Source: Cyathus striatus
Taxonomy: Eukaryota; Basidiomycota; Agaricomycetes; Agaricales; Nidulariaceae
NCBI GenBank assembly: GCA_025738555.1
Contig: JAOVFP010000004.1
Location: forward strand, 4,216,001 to 4,280,000
Reading direction: 5' to 3'
DNA length: 64,000 bases
Positions 11,422 through 25,557 of the stretch are shown in pieces; the stretch's first letter is position 1; each line of letters opens with the position of its first letter. Made by a program: the position numbers and the translations under genes. The notes below the pieces were generated by a model that was given only the letters and a program-made list of their open reading frames with translations, was not told the DNA's origin and did no database searches.

Positions 11422-12798
11422 GTTGATTCTGTTGTGATCCTGTACGTCAAGAAATAATTTTGAATTATATTGAAGCTATTCCATTAGTTGGTCAAGTGCA
11501 CATCAGAAAAAGACTCACCAAACCCCAAGTTCATCTAGTCGTACCACAATACTTGGAGCGAGGAAGGAAGAAAGTGCACCAGTAGAATTGGAGCAGAGAC
11601 GTACTTAGCGCCGGTGATTGATGCCTCTGCCGGATGCCGGACCGCCGCGTTCATTACTTTGCCGCTTTACTTGCAACCACCATCTCCGCGCAGGACATGA
11701 CTTCATCTTCCTATACACTAAACCGCGTGCAAATGGACTGCGAAACCTATTAGTAGCTCTTCCAGTACTTCCGACTTCTTACTAGCACGTGGCCATGGGA
11801 CGGCGGAGGGTTGGTGGTGGTAATAAGTTTCTGGAGGGAAAATGTACCTCCACTTTTATGAAGTGTACAGGCACTTTCGAACCAATGGTCTTTAGCCCTT
11901 CAAGGCACTGTATATAAATTATAAAGGAGTTGTTGCACTTGATTCAAGTTTTCCATGTGGGTTTTACTACATAACGTCGCAAAATTTCTCAGGCTAATAA
12001 CATCTTTTCAGATGTCGTTCCAATTATCAATGGCTCTGGACTGCTTCTATTTTTACTGCTCATTACCTCTCAGTACTCAATAATCAATCAGTAATATACT
12101 TCGAAAACTTTGGTCATCACAATTTCCCGTATCCCGCGTGCCGACGCCAAGTTCGGGAGCTCTCCGCGAGTGGAAACTACCTGAAACAATGTAGCTGCAC
12201 TGCGCTTATACGAGATGACATTACGCACCGGGCGACCGTTTCCAAATCTTAACCATTTCTCACCATTTCTCACCCCTTCCAACCACTGCGATAGTGACCT
12301 GACTGCCGTAGATGAGCCTCTGGTTACTGGAAAGAAACAAAGAATAGAGGAGATGTCAGATCCTGTCCAAACGTCATTTTAAGACATCGGCATCACCATT
12401 GCGAATGAATGAAACTGCCGCTAATCACAGGACGCTCGGTGTACCCTCCCCGAGGTTTTTAACTGCAAGACAAAAATCTTTATACTATTGTGGATCATAT
12501 AGGTGCCGAAGTGCTGTAGCTTGATACAATTCGTCTCTCCAAATCAGAGTATCATGCGTATACCTGACGACAGCATTCGAATGATGAGCAGTGCAACCAT
12601 TGAATTGAAGACTCGGGTATACCTATCGCATATTAATGAATCTAGATGGCCAGGCGGATTTTCAGTCGTGAAACGCCTTCTACAGTGGATATACAGTCTA
12701 AGCGATACCCCGTCATCTCATGGGCCTTCGTCGCATCATGATTGCAAGTAATGGCTTTACAATGAGCATCTCCATGTCAGATAGCAGCGGAAAATATG
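11422..12798. other. intergenic, no gene seen
   Basis: About 1.4 kb between two divergent genes. Small frames at 12088-12282 (minus) and 12503-12751 (plus) show no known motif and no supporting splice pattern. Confidence 0.5.
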
Positions 12799-12806
12799 TA
12801 TAAAAG
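12799..12806 (+). promoter_or_regulatory. TATA box of the repeat-protein gene
   Basis: TATAAAAG stands 128 bases before the ATG at 12934 and is followed by a pyrimidine-rich stretch, a common layout for strongly expressed fungal secreted-protein genes. Confidence 0.5.
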
Positions 12807-12933
12807 GCTTGTAATTGTATTTTCGTTCTTCAGCTGGTCTCACTCCCATTTCTTACGAAAATCATTAGGGCTTCCCCCGCCACCCGAACCCCTCTAACGA
12901 CTATTTACGAATTCTTTGACTTCCAAATCTCCA

Positions 12934-14290
12934 ATGGTTCACGTTACATCCACTCTCTTTGTCGCTGCCTTGATTGCCGCTCCATCTTTTGCTGCTCCTA
13001 TCTCTTCTGAAGGAACTCAGTTTACTGCGTATGCTCATTTTTCTTTGACCGTCCTGTATACTGGTGATAATTTGGATGAACAGCCGTGAATTTGATGATG
13101 ACCTGGAGCTTGCTGCACGTACCTTAGCCGCTGGTCGCGTATTAACCCAGACTGCCGGTCGTGCAGCCGCTGGGATGGCAGCCAGTGCTCTTGGGGCTTG
13201 GGGTCAAAATCAAGCTAAGGGGCATTTAAACCAAGCATCACATAATACATCCCCGCGGGTCCCCGAAGGTCTGAGGGAGGCAGCGAAGAAGGCGTAAGCC
13301 GCTTTCTCCCCGAGCATTATGATGCGCAACGATACCCATACTACTTTTACAGGTCGGGACCTTTCAGTCAAACTGCGGTCAAGTAAGTCGACTTACCGTC
13401 CATTAATCACAAGGGAATTAAATATAGTTTCGCAGCGCTGTTACTCATAGAGGTCACAATAAGAGAGACTTTGAGGAATTCGAGGTACGCATGTTGGCTG
13501 CTGCCGGTGGTCGTGCGGCCGCTGGACTGGCAGCGAATGCCCTCGGTGCTTGGGGTCAAAATAAAGCCAAGGGGTATCTGAGCCAAAATTCACCCCCGAG
13601 GGTTCCTGCTGGTCTGTCTGACGTAGCGAAGAAAGCGTAAGACGTCTTTTTTTTGGCGTATGATGATTTGTGTGACTTACTTCCACCTTTGCAGTTCGGG
13701 CCCCTTCAGTCAAGCAGCAGTAAAGTAAGTTGTTATAATTTCAATTATAATCGCAAGAATTGATTTCAGTTACTCAGTGCCGTTACTCATCGCGGTCAGA
13801 ACAAGAGGGATCTTGAAGAGTTTGATGCGCGTACTTTGACAGCCGCCGGTGGTCGTGCAGTTGCTGGAACGGCAGCAAAAGCACTAGGGGCCTGGGGTCA
13901 AAGTAAAGCCAATCAGTATCTGAATCCACCCCCACGCGTCCCCGCGGGCCTGTCTGCAGCAGCAAAAATAGTGTATGTCCGATGCTCACTTCATGCATAC
14001 GTGAGCGCGAGCACTAAACACGTCTCTATAGTTCTGGACCACACAGTCAAGCTGCTGTAGAGTACGCCTCTTGTTATTCTCACTTCTTGAACAACATTTA
14101 ACGTTGCTCGAACAGTGCTGTCACTGGCAGCAGAAGCCGTAACAAGCGTGACTTCGACGGCTACGAGTTCGAAGAACGCAACTACGAAGATTTTGAAGAT
14201 ATCTTAGAGAGGAATTTTGATGGTTTGGATGAGCGTGAATATGATGATGTAGAAGAGAGGGAGTTTTTTGAGCTTATTGAGCTGGATTAG
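12934..14290 (+). CDS. secreted three-module repeat precursor with Kex2 sites
   Basis: The model is join(12934-13028, 13084-13293, 13353-13382, 13436-13636, 13695-13724, 13778-13972, 14032-14061, 14116-14290), 321 residues, every join in frame. A signal peptide ends near SFAAP. Three modules of about 76 residues follow, each with a GRA.AG.AA.ALGAWGQ core, a PRVP.GL segment and a SGP(F/H)SQ(A/T)AV tail. Each ends in NKR followed by D(F/L/F), a clear Kex2 site, and an acidic Glu/Asp-rich C-terminal tail remains. The predicted result is three similar Ala/Gly-rich peptides released in the Golgi and secreted. All introns are phase 2, and each module is one long exon plus one 30-base exon. I do not recognise the family. 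It fits the general class of Kex2-processed repeat proteins; peptide hormone, antimicrobial, toxin or surface function cannot be told from sequence. Confidence 0.82.
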
Positions 14291-14745
14291 GTTAAGTACT
14301 TTGGGTCACCGTGCCGCTATTCCTAGCCTTAGGTTTAAAAAGTTAAAGATGTTTTTCTACTTATTTATGACGTATAAAATGGAGCTCATGCCCAAGTGAT
14401 TAGGGGTGAATGAACTGTTCGTCGCGTATAATATCGAACTCAAAGGCACGAACTGTTAATGGTGGCTTCTGGCTGGAGAAAAGGCGGATGCACTTGTGCC
14501 TAAACAACGGGGCAGTCCCTTACTCTGACGTTTAATTCGAATCGATGCTGTCAAAAGGTATGCAGCTTGTTGTAGCAAGCAATCAGGTCCGCGGAATAGG
14601 CGAGGTTATTGAACTGAAATATCGGGTGACATTGAATAAGAGAAGCGCCGTCCATGAAGATATATATGTACTAAATGTAAACACAGCAATTTGATGGCCG
14701 AGTTTTTCGTAAGATCCTACAACTAACAAAATGAGAGCTACCCAT

Positions 14746-16148
<1,403 letters not shown>

Positions 16149-16481
16149 TATTTAGATTTATTACAAAGAGACGAGTGGCGACGCGTGAATAATGGTGGTG
16201 GTTGTGGTTGTGGGTGAAGGATGAAGGAGGCGCGTCTAGTGCTGAAAGGACCAAATTTGACACGTCCGTCACAGATTGTGACACAACGTGAGTGGATTCA
16301 AACTCCGAAACGTACAGAGGGAGATGGTTGAGTTTGTTGTCATTAAGTACTTATACTTACTGGTACTTACATGTCGACGTTGAACGTTGATATATAATAC
16401 TTCAAACCAAGCCCTTTGGCCTTAGGCCCCAGGAATTCACAAGCACCACCGCAAGATGAGTACAGTTGAAACTGTCGCATT

Positions 16482-18107
16482 TTAGCATGAAAGTTCTGAG
16501 TCATTTACTGAAAACGAAATTTCCATCCCTTTTTCCCGAAGCTTTTTTATATGTTTTAGCATGTCTTCGCCAAGCGTAATCGTAGGTTGAGCATCGGTAA
16601 TAGTGATAACTACTGACTTCAGCGCCCCGAGTAACCCATCTACACGCCCTTCGAATTGTCCACGGGTATTCAAAATGTTTCTAAGTAGCTCCTCGGTGAC
16701 GTCTGCCTTCCCGACATATGATAAAGACTTTAACATCGGAACAAAAGGTTCGTTTGATACAGCCAAAGTATCGAGAAGTTGGCTTGAGTACTGTTGAGCC
16801 GGCTTTGGCCCTTCGTCACGAACTTCTAAGGCGGTAAGAGAAGGGATTTGTAGAAGACAGGTAACTATTTCCGGCTCTACAAGATTTCGCCCTGACAATT
16901 TTAGCGTCTGGAGTTGACAGTGTGACCGAGTCAACATGCTTGCTACCGAGACGAATGATGATCCCCACGAAGTACAAACGAGAGTTTGTAGGGACGGCAA
17001 GGTAGCAGCATCAAGTAATGCTGATGCTGCTCCCCACACATCAAGGTGCTCAAGAGACTGCATATTGAATGGGGCGATGTCATCGGTGTTGAATGACCCA
17101 TATACCGCTCGCAACTTACAAAACACTAGGTTAGTAGCCATTTGGAAAACTTGCCTGGCTAGTGGAACTGTGGTTTTCTCTAGATGGTACTTAGTTATCT
17201 GATGCCATGGTAGCATAAGAGTTGTGGGGGGCGTAGTTGCTGCGATATAAGTCACATCCATTAGTTGTGGAGAGTCGCTGAAAATGGTAATATCCCCCAC
17301 TGGAGCCATAGCGGCATGCAGAATTCTGCGAACACGAAGTGCTGTTAGCATAGGCATTTTCCCTTGGGCATCAGAAAGATGTTCAAGGAAACTGTCTGAT
17401 ATTAATATATCGATTGAAGACCATTGCCTTGAATAAGATGCCACAAAACGCAGGAGATCGACTGGAGGTTTCGATGCCCATTTTTGTTGATCACGATAGC
17501 GTGCAGAAATCTTAATGGTCAAGAGACACGACCCTGCTCGCGCAAACCACTCCTTGAGAAGGGACAACTGTGTATGGTATCGTCGTGTCGACATACGGAG
17601 AGAACAGTTCGTCCAGATCCTTGGGGTAGACCAGGCTGCGCTTCTCCAAGCCTTGCAGACTGATCCAAGGAATAAAGGTGTTATATGGGGTTCACTTGCA
17701 GAACCCCCGTCACCGTTGTCTACTGTTTGACAAGCAGCGGCGAGCACTTCTGACAACACTTCCGGCGGTAGTCGTGCGACTACAGGCGTTAGGCTGTTCA
17801 GTCTCGTCTTGAGCCTACTACGTTCCCCAGATAGATTGTTTATTATCTCATCTAATAGAGATATATCTTCCGTAAGCCTACTCCTTTCTGATGAATCCGC
17901 GAAGATATGAGGTACTGAGGTGTGTACATATGAATCCCCAGCTGCCTCCGTAGAACGCTTTGAATCACAGCCGATTTCAAGGTTTCTTGCGGTGAGGGGT
18001 GACTTGCAGGACTTGCACACTACTATTCCGATGGGCTGAAGTAAATAGTGACTTTGTCAAAAAGAGATACGTCATTAATCAGTCATTCCAATGTTATTTA
18101 CCTCCAT
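16482..18107 (-). CDS. F-box protein with leucine-rich-repeat-like region
   Basis: The model is complement of join(16482-18035, 18102-18107), 519 residues. The first exon would hold only ATG GAG; without it the frame has no ATG near the start. The N-terminus has a CKSC pair and GCDSK. A helix with Leu and Arg precedes the F-box core (LPPEVLSEVLAAAC, then VCKAWRSAAWSTPRIWT) at about residues 90-140. The rest shows irregular leucine-rich-repeat-like segments. It is a typical agaric F-box protein and a likely SCF adaptor of unknown target. Confidence 0.75.
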
Positions 18108-18751
18108 GGCATGTAGGTTTAAATTTGTGATACTATTTCCTTTACAATACGCCCAGTTGGTGACAAGACAGGGACGATTACTTATGTAGTCTTGTCACAG
18201 TAGTCACCTGTGAAGCAGCCTGACATACCTTATCTGGGTACAATTTTGACACGGTGACATAGGTGTTTAGCAAGCCCCTGTCGAACAAACAACCTTGAAT
18301 CATGCTTCCGGTTCAACGGTCCACTGTCATAGGCAGCTGCATGCAGGCTTGCAGCGTGTTTGAGCGTGTTCGGCTTAACTGTCATTGCGATGTCTAATTT
18401 ATTCAAGTGACTTGAAGTAGCCATGCACACTGCAACCGTGATCCTCTAGTTGTTATGGCTTCGAGACAGAACACTGAATATAGTTCAGGTAAGTACAAGA
18501 TACTAGTCTTAGTAGCTGATACGGCGACCCCTAACTAATTCTCGACTTCCGATCTCCAGGCTTCAAGTAAGTAGTAGGAAATAACCGCATCAAAGCAACA
18601 TCCGATTCTATGCATGCATCATGTCCGCTGAGCTTCACAGCTGCTACGTTTACCACTCTCTTGCCGAACAGGATTACTTGGTGTCCACGTGTGGTTTAAT
18701 GGACTATAAGTAGACGGACATAAGTCAACCCGGTCGTGAAGCAGCCCTGCA
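18108..18751. other. intergenic, no gene seen
   Basis: About 640 bases between divergent genes. No open frame worth calling. Confidence 0.5.
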
Positions 18752-20389
18752 ATGACGGTATCGACCAGCAGCCCAGATTTATTTCCGGAACCCGTTCATA
18801 GTGGGAGGTTGTGTACCTGGGAAAACTCCAATGCGACAGCAACTGCAGCTCTTCAAAGGATATTAAACCATAATCATGGTCGTTGGCATGTCTATATAAA
18901 CGACAAGCGGTTCCATAGGTGCGTGTCGTGCCTGCTCATAGTTGGTTATTGTCGATTTACAGGGATTATAGTCATACAGCTCATAACGTATTGACGTTGT
19001 GGGCCCTGGGAGGAAACGAAACTGAGCTAGAAGCATCATATAAAGAGAGCAGTAACTACCATAAACCTGCCATTGTCCCTCCAGGAAAAATCAGTCGCAA
19101 AAATTGGAAAGAGTATCTGGGAGATGCATCGTAAGACTCGTTTCTTCACCTGTCTGGTTATGACCTGAGGTTATTGTACGCAGATATTATCAAGCGTATT
19201 TAGACTTCTTCAGAGATGAAGTTAAAGAAAATGGAATTAAATTATCGTTAGAAGAATACATTTTCTCGAAGAATGCAAATGTCGCATGTAGGACGGCGAA
19301 ATCGCCCGATATGTTGAGTCGAATGCTAGATCAGTTAATGCATCCCCTGATACATCTTGGGTTTGCATGTGAATTTGGGCAGCCGGGACTAATTGCGGAG
19401 GGTAATGTTTCGCATATTGAAGCTGATGTCTGAGCTAGAACCTGACGTGATCTTTAACAAGGCTTAGCCTACGTTGCTGTTCATAAAGATAGCTCGCGTG
19501 CTGTCATCACGATAGAAGAGGGAGAACCTGCGTCCGACTGCGCTTCAAGTCAAACAGATACATTCACTGTTCTTAAACGTGTCATTGAGGATCCAGACTT
19601 AGGGCTGGCCAAGTTCGAAGGATACCTCGAGACAGCTAAGAAATTGGGAGAAAAAATAAAAGCCTATGCGACACAGTGGTCACTGGAGGGATCAATCGAC
19701 GCGAGAATAGAGGAACTAGCCTGGATAACTACGATGATGTACGGTATTGGAGGGTGGGAAGGGCCCGATAAGAAACTAAACGCAGATTTTTTTCAGTGAG
19801 CAAATTCCCTATAGTATCTGTGACGAAATACAGCTCATATCAATCAACCAGCTTTCACCTTTTAACCTCGTCGATGTCTCTTTCATCGTTGGCTACCTAT
19901 CTTAATCCTGCCTCGCAACGACTGTTACTTCGGAATTACTTCAATAGTTTTTTGGTATGGTACGTTGCAAGAGGGAGAGCGACAATTAATATCGAACGAT
20001 TTTATATGGACGATGCCGGGAGTTCATTGGCTAAAGTATCAGAATCTTCAATTCTCCTATCCGAAAATGGCACAGACATCACCGTAGAATCTATTGCTGA
20101 TTCGAAGTCTTGGAGTACGTTACGATATGAAGCGATACATCATCCAGATGAACATTTCTCGAGCTTACAACGTCCTCTTCTGCACTATTCCAAGATGTAT
20201 GGAGAAACTCCAAAGGGAACATTTGCGGATTCCATATTAGACGGTGCAGAGGAACTGGACGGGTCATTATTCCTACGTGTCGCTCGGCTGACATCTGAAA
20301 GGACAACTTGGCGAGGGGATGGCCAGTTGGATCCGCAGTGGGATTATCGTGGCTTTTATAATGATGAATCCAAGAGGCACCGTTGTTAA
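18752..20389 (+). CDS. questin-oxidase-like protein
   Basis: The model is join(18752-18918, 18963-19130, 19184-19401, 19462-19795, 19852-20389), 474 residues, in frame. The block SHTAHNVLTLWALGG near the start and HPLIHLGFACEFGQPGL in the middle match the questin oxidase-like / AflY family (DUF4243). Members include Baeyer-Villiger-type oxidases of fungal polyketide pathways, but many agaric members are uncharacterised. No polyketide synthase is nearby, so a specific substrate cannot be given. The gene is followed in the same direction by a decayed copy and a fragment. Confidence 0.75.
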
Positions 20390-21076
20390 CAAGGCGATCC
20401 TGACATTATCTTGGGGCTCTGGGGTCAACGTGTACATTATTAAGTGTCTACTTGTATGCCATGATTTCAAACCATAACCTTTTCATGGATACTGTTATGT
20501 GGCTGAACAGACCCTTCGAGTTACCATTGTAGCCACAGAAAGGACTATCATTGAATGATGAAAGTGACAGCTATCTCTTCGATTTTACAGCTAATTGCAA
20601 ATCGATGTAGCACCAAGCTAGCCTGCTGGGACGTCTTCCACCCCACTTCAGCTACAGTGCCAGCTCCAATACTGGCGTTGGCGGCGTCCATAGACGTCAT
20701 ATCCTCCTTGAGGAATTCTAGCTAGGTGCGCCATGTCTCTGGGTCCGGATGGATAAGCCGAGAAGCTCAGCTATGTGTGCGCGTCAAGCTGGGTGCTACA
20801 TCGATTTGCAATTAGCTGTAACAGGCTGGTATTTAATGTGCGCAACATCCGAGCGTACCGAATGTAGCGACACCGAATGTAGCGACGCAAGCGCTGGTGC
20901 TGCGGAGGCGTAAGTATGGGCATACGATCGATCCTTAGGAATCCGTGAATAGTTACCAGGGTGCGCGCGTGCCCTCTGCACGGTCATAACGCGACTTTCA
21001 CTATCCCGCCGGAGGTCGAGGAAAAGTCTGGTATGTATAAATACAAGAAAGCTAGAATGGCTACAACACGCACGAA
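20390..21076. other. intergenic, no gene seen
   Basis: Spacer between the intact questin-oxidase-like gene and its decayed tandem copy. It has no frame worth calling. Confidence 0.5.
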
Positions 21077-22766
21077 ATGAATTCCACTCCAAACGCTTTT
21101 CAACTGTTCCCAAAGCCAAACCGAGGCTGTCTTGCAAGTGGAGCTGCGTCAGTGACCTGGCTTGGCGTTACGCCTTCCATCGACAACCACTTTGAGGAAT
21201 ATCTTGGAGGATAACCATAAACGCTGGCATATATACTGCAGTGATAAGGGATTCCACAGGTATATCACACCCCTTGAGATTTCGTATGGAAGAAACTGAC
21301 TATTTAAAGTGTAGTCATACGGCACATATGGCATTGGCGCTGTGGTTGTTGGGAGCAAATGAATCCGTGCTTGAAGCTGCATACAAAACGAGCAGCTCCA
21401 TACAAATACCAGCATTCGCTTCTCCCTGAACTATTGACTCTAACAACTGGAAGGAACATTTGGGTGATCAAAAGTGAGCGACACACAGAGCTCATCCCCT
21501 TCTTCATAAATACTTAACAATCTCCACAGCTACTACAATGCGTATCTGAGGTTCTTTACAGAAGAGATCAAGGCCAAAGATTCTGCAGCCGTCCTTGAGG
21601 AATATATTTTCTCGGAAAATGCCAACGTTAGTGACGAAGATCCCGCCATGGTCAGTCGGTTTGTTGACGGACTTATTCATCCACTTATTCATACTGGATG
21701 TGGGTTCGAGTTTGGCCTGCCTGGAATAGTTGCTGAAGGTGAGCAGTTATGATTACCCAGGTGATGGGCACCAGCAGCTCATGACATGTGTCCTTTGTGA
21801 AAAGGCCCAGCAATGACATCCGTGCATAGTACAAAATCCCCGAAGACTATCCCGTCTTCATTGTTCCAAAGTGGGGGTGGCGTGAAGGTGAATGCCTCAA
21901 AGCAATGTGTACATGCTCTGACAGTTCTGGCAAGGATTCTTGCTGATCCTCGATTCGCTGACGGAGAAAGTAATCCTTTTGCAGTGGTTGTATACCAAAG
22001 GACCCACGATAAACATGGAGACGCCATCAAGGAATACGTAGACCAGTGGACTCTGGACGGTCCGGTCGAGAACAAAGTAGAAGAATTAATCTGGGCGATA
22101 GTCGTCATCTATGGGGTGGGGGGACACAAAGATGGCAAGCCTTTCAATGCAGATTTCATGCTGTGAGTGTATCAACTGGATCTTGAATGATACATAAAGG
22201 AATAACAGATTATTCACAGTATGCACCTTCTCACGTCATCGTTATTCTTGACTTCCCTCGTAGGCCAGCTGAGTCGGTCGTCTCAAGAGATTCTTCTCCG
22301 AGCTTATCTGGCGACATCGCTAGTGTGGTATATCGGTCGTGGGCGGCCACCTATTGACGTTAATACATTTTATAACAAGACCGATACAAGCCCCGTAATG
22401 CCCAGCACGGTGCCTTCTCCCTCTCCTGCATCTGAATACGCTATCATGCCCAACCCCTGGTTGCCCATTCTTCAAACTACACTTACTCACCCTGATGATC
22501 ATTTAGTGAAGCTTCAACGTGCACTTTTCCACTACGTTAATGTATATAGCGCAACCACCCCAGAGCACCTTAATGAGGCTGAACTGAAGGGTGCCAGTAA
22601 ACTGGACGGTTCACTCTTCGTTCGTACTGCTATTTTGAGTGCTGAAAGGCTCGGTTGGGTCAGGGAAGGAGAGGGACTAGGTGAATGGGATGGGGTCGGC
22701 TTCTACAGCACATCGAGCAATACTGTTCATTCCTGGCATGAAAGTTCTGGGCAACATGGAAAATAA
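21077..22766 (+). pseudogene. decayed tandem copy of the questin-oxidase-like gene
   Basis: It follows the intact copy exon by exon. The start (MNSTPNAFQLFPKP) resembles the intact N-terminus, but the frame closes at an in-frame stop while the matching block (NILEDNHKRWHIY) is in another frame. The second exon has an in-frame TGA just before TIDSNNWKEHLGD. The splice phase between exons 1 and 2 also does not work. The last three exons (from about 21530) are open and well conserved, including HPLIHTGCGFEFGLPGI and the exon at 22221-22766. Two or more lesions make a full product unlikely; a shortened product from the 3' half is possible. Confidence 0.65.
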
Positions 22767-22799
22767 CACAAAATGTAGTTTTGCACATTAATCAAATGG

Positions 22800-23255
22800 G
22801 TAAATCGTAATTAGAAGTGTATCGTGAGCCAGCTGAGCAATCTTCTCAAGAGATTCTACTCCAGGCCTATTTGGCATTGGCCGTGGACGCCCACCTATTG
22901 ATGTCAGCGTATTTTGTGAAAAATCCCATCTTGCCTGGCACAGTGCCTTCACCACATAAGAACATTCCCGTCTCCTACATCCCGGTATGCCATCACACCC
23001 AATCCCTGGTTGCCCATACTCCAAACTACGCTCGTGCACCCAGACGAGCATATCTCGAAGCTCCAGTACGTGCTATCGCATTATGCTAGTGTATATGAAT
23101 TAGGTAGCCAGGGACACCTTCGAGAAGTTGAACTGAAGGATGCTGATAAACTGGATGCCACGCTATTCGTTCGTACTGCGATCTTGAGCACCGAAAGACT
23201 TGGTTGGATCATAGAGGGAAAAGAACTAGGTAAATGGGATATGGTAAGAATATGA
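22800..23255 (+). pseudogene. fragment of the last exon of a third questin-oxidase-like copy
   Basis: SSQEILLQAYLAL (about 22840) and PILQTTLVHPDEH through FVRTAILSTERLGW (about 23010-23210) match the last exon of the preceding copy, but in two different frames with a gap between them. No upstream exons are present. It is a truncated, frameshifted remnant. Confidence 0.65.
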
Positions 23256-25526
23256 TTGGGCTTTATACGACTGCAGGCTTTACTCCAACCACTACCTTTT
23301 AAGGTAGTAGGGTTTATGTGGTCTTTTCGAAAACGCGTTTTGCAGGTCGATCACTCGGCATTGCACCGGATCAAAACCCGCCTAGTATGGTCATAAGTTT
23401 GCCTGTGTTTGAACCTGTTCTCTAGGCGTCTCTCTTTCCGACCTCTGTCTCTGTCTACCTCTCTCATCTATACCGTTTCTTCGTTAGGACAGACCGTTTC
23501 CTGTCTTAGGTGATGTTGGTACGTTCTCGTTTTATGATGGTGTAATGTGATTTTGAGTTTGATATCATATGTCGATTTCAGTGGTGGTTTCCATGTGTTC
23601 TTGCATACTTTCAGACCGTACTCCAATATGGGCATGATGGAGGTATGTCCATATCTCATTTCTTCCTTGATTTCTTGTAATAACAGTTGGGCTTCTCAAA
23701 GGCTAAAGGTCCTCTGCCGTGCTCATAGTCCTGCATCTCTATTACTGTTTGTACACCAAGCAATACCACGATAACGAGTTTCATCGAAAGCTATATAACA
23801 CTGCCTGACACGTAAAATGACGCTTCTGCATAAAAGATTGCAGACAGCTCGGAGTCATCGACCTCGTTCACAACGAGAGGGGGGATGGGGGCGTTGCTAT
23901 AGGGTATACCTGGAGTTGTACGTCTCGTGGCTTGTCGTACTTACAGAATCTCGCTGATGGTTTTTCCAGGTGTGTCCTCTTTACTGTCTCGTGACGGGTC
24001 GCGCTACGCAAAAGTTGTCCATCCCCATTGGCATCCCGGGTATACTCTCCTCTGAGAGTTCTCAAGAGCTTGCCCAGGCCCTCGTCAACATCCTCCTCTT
24101 CCTCAACCAGATGCAACTCGTGCTTCCACCTGCACTTCTAATCAATGTCTCTTCTTTCATCTTCGTGGTGGCTACCACTTTTCCCTCAATACAGCGCAAA
24201 GGCAAGACTCTAGCGAGATCAAAATACAAGCAATGCACCATTTATACCACATTTCCAGTTTCTGTATGCATGTATTGTGCTGGGCTCGTCTTGCACAAGG
24301 ACTGTCCGCAGAAAGTCATAGATGTGGTTATATGTTTGCCAGCACTGCAAATTTCGTCATCATTGTCAACGATGACGGTTTTTTCTTCTTTCGTCCATCG
24401 TCTCCTTGTCCCCTCTCGCACCCTCATCTGGCAAGTAACGAGCACGAGTAGCACCCACTTGCGAGTGCACCTCCTCCATCTCTCTTCCCCTCGTTTAGTA
24501 AGTGACATATATTAAATCAATGGCTGATCATCTCTTAAGTTCCACGACGTTACAAGTGGTACCACTCGAGGCACTGTACACATTGACCTCTTTATCATCA
24601 GGTTCTGCCCTCACAAGCGTACTCTTCATCTCGGTGGCCTTGCTGAGGTAGTAGTACGCAGGGAGAGTTCGTCTGCCTATGGCCACCACATCAAGAACAC
24701 AATTTTGGGTCCATCTTAAACGGTCAATTGGGAGATTTTTAATGTAACACTGTTAGCACGTAGACAAGTACTTTCGTATGAAATACAAATTTCACTACTC
24801 GTTACTGGTAATGCAGTGATTATTGAATTAGCAACTCAGTGATTTCGAATACCTCTATTGCCTTCCTCCACGTTGCCATGTCGAATTCAAACACCATTTG
24901 GCGGCTACCTTTTTCTTGCTTGTAACCGTCATAACTGTTTTGTTTATCTGTCTGTTGGTTATTAATGTCGTATGTGTTGGTACCATGTAACTTACAAATT
25001 AATGGCTCTCTTTTTTCACATCTTTTCACCTCCTCATTACACTATTACCCACCCAGGATCTATGTATTACATAAATTAAACTCTGGAGTAGACATCCCTT
25101 TGAGCAGACATAGACGTACTGCTTATTAAATTACACCTTTTCTTACTTTTCATCAACAAAATCACTTACTACATAACAAACGGAAAAACGTTAGGTAGTG
25201 GGCCCTGCTGCTTGCTGTTGAATGCGCAAACCCCTCCAAGTCCGACTCGCGCTCCTGCTTTCCGTTAGACCGCGCCCACATGTATTCATTCAACAGCCAC
25301 CAAGGTCATAAGCACACTGCGCGGCAAAGTAAATATATTGTACCTATTGTATTCTACAAGTTTTACTATGCCACCCTTTTTCCATGTACTAACACATTCT
25401 TGTACTGTACTGCTACTGTGTTGCACAGCGCGCTCTGTGGCACAGACTTTCCCCTCTATGTAGTTTACTCTATTATCTTGGAGTGAAGGACTTGTAACGT
25501 ATATAAAGCTTGTACTTTAGCTAGTA
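23256..25526. other. gene-poor region, no gene called
   Basis: Over two kilobases with overlapping open frames on both strands at about 23870-24515 but no recognisable domain, no coherent splice structure and no clear start. Much is AT-rich. It may hold degraded transposon DNA; I cannot name it. Confidence 0.4.
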
Positions 25527-25557
25527 CACCTCAGCCGTTGTTCACGACGCTGAGGTG
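25527..25557. repeat. perfect 9-base-arm hairpin
   Basis: CACCTCAGC and GCTGAGGTG are perfect inverted arms around a 13-base loop. No flanking element ends are visible, so its role is unknown. Confidence 0.5.

Noticed and set aside
18752..20389. Part of a polyketide gene cluster
   Set aside because: The protein belongs to a family seen in such clusters, but no polyketide synthase or other pathway gene is near.
23868..24515. Long frames on both strands (181 codons plus strand, 82 and 88 minus strand)
   Set aside because: No recognisable domain, no coherent splicing and no start context. Degraded transposon DNA is possible but not shown.
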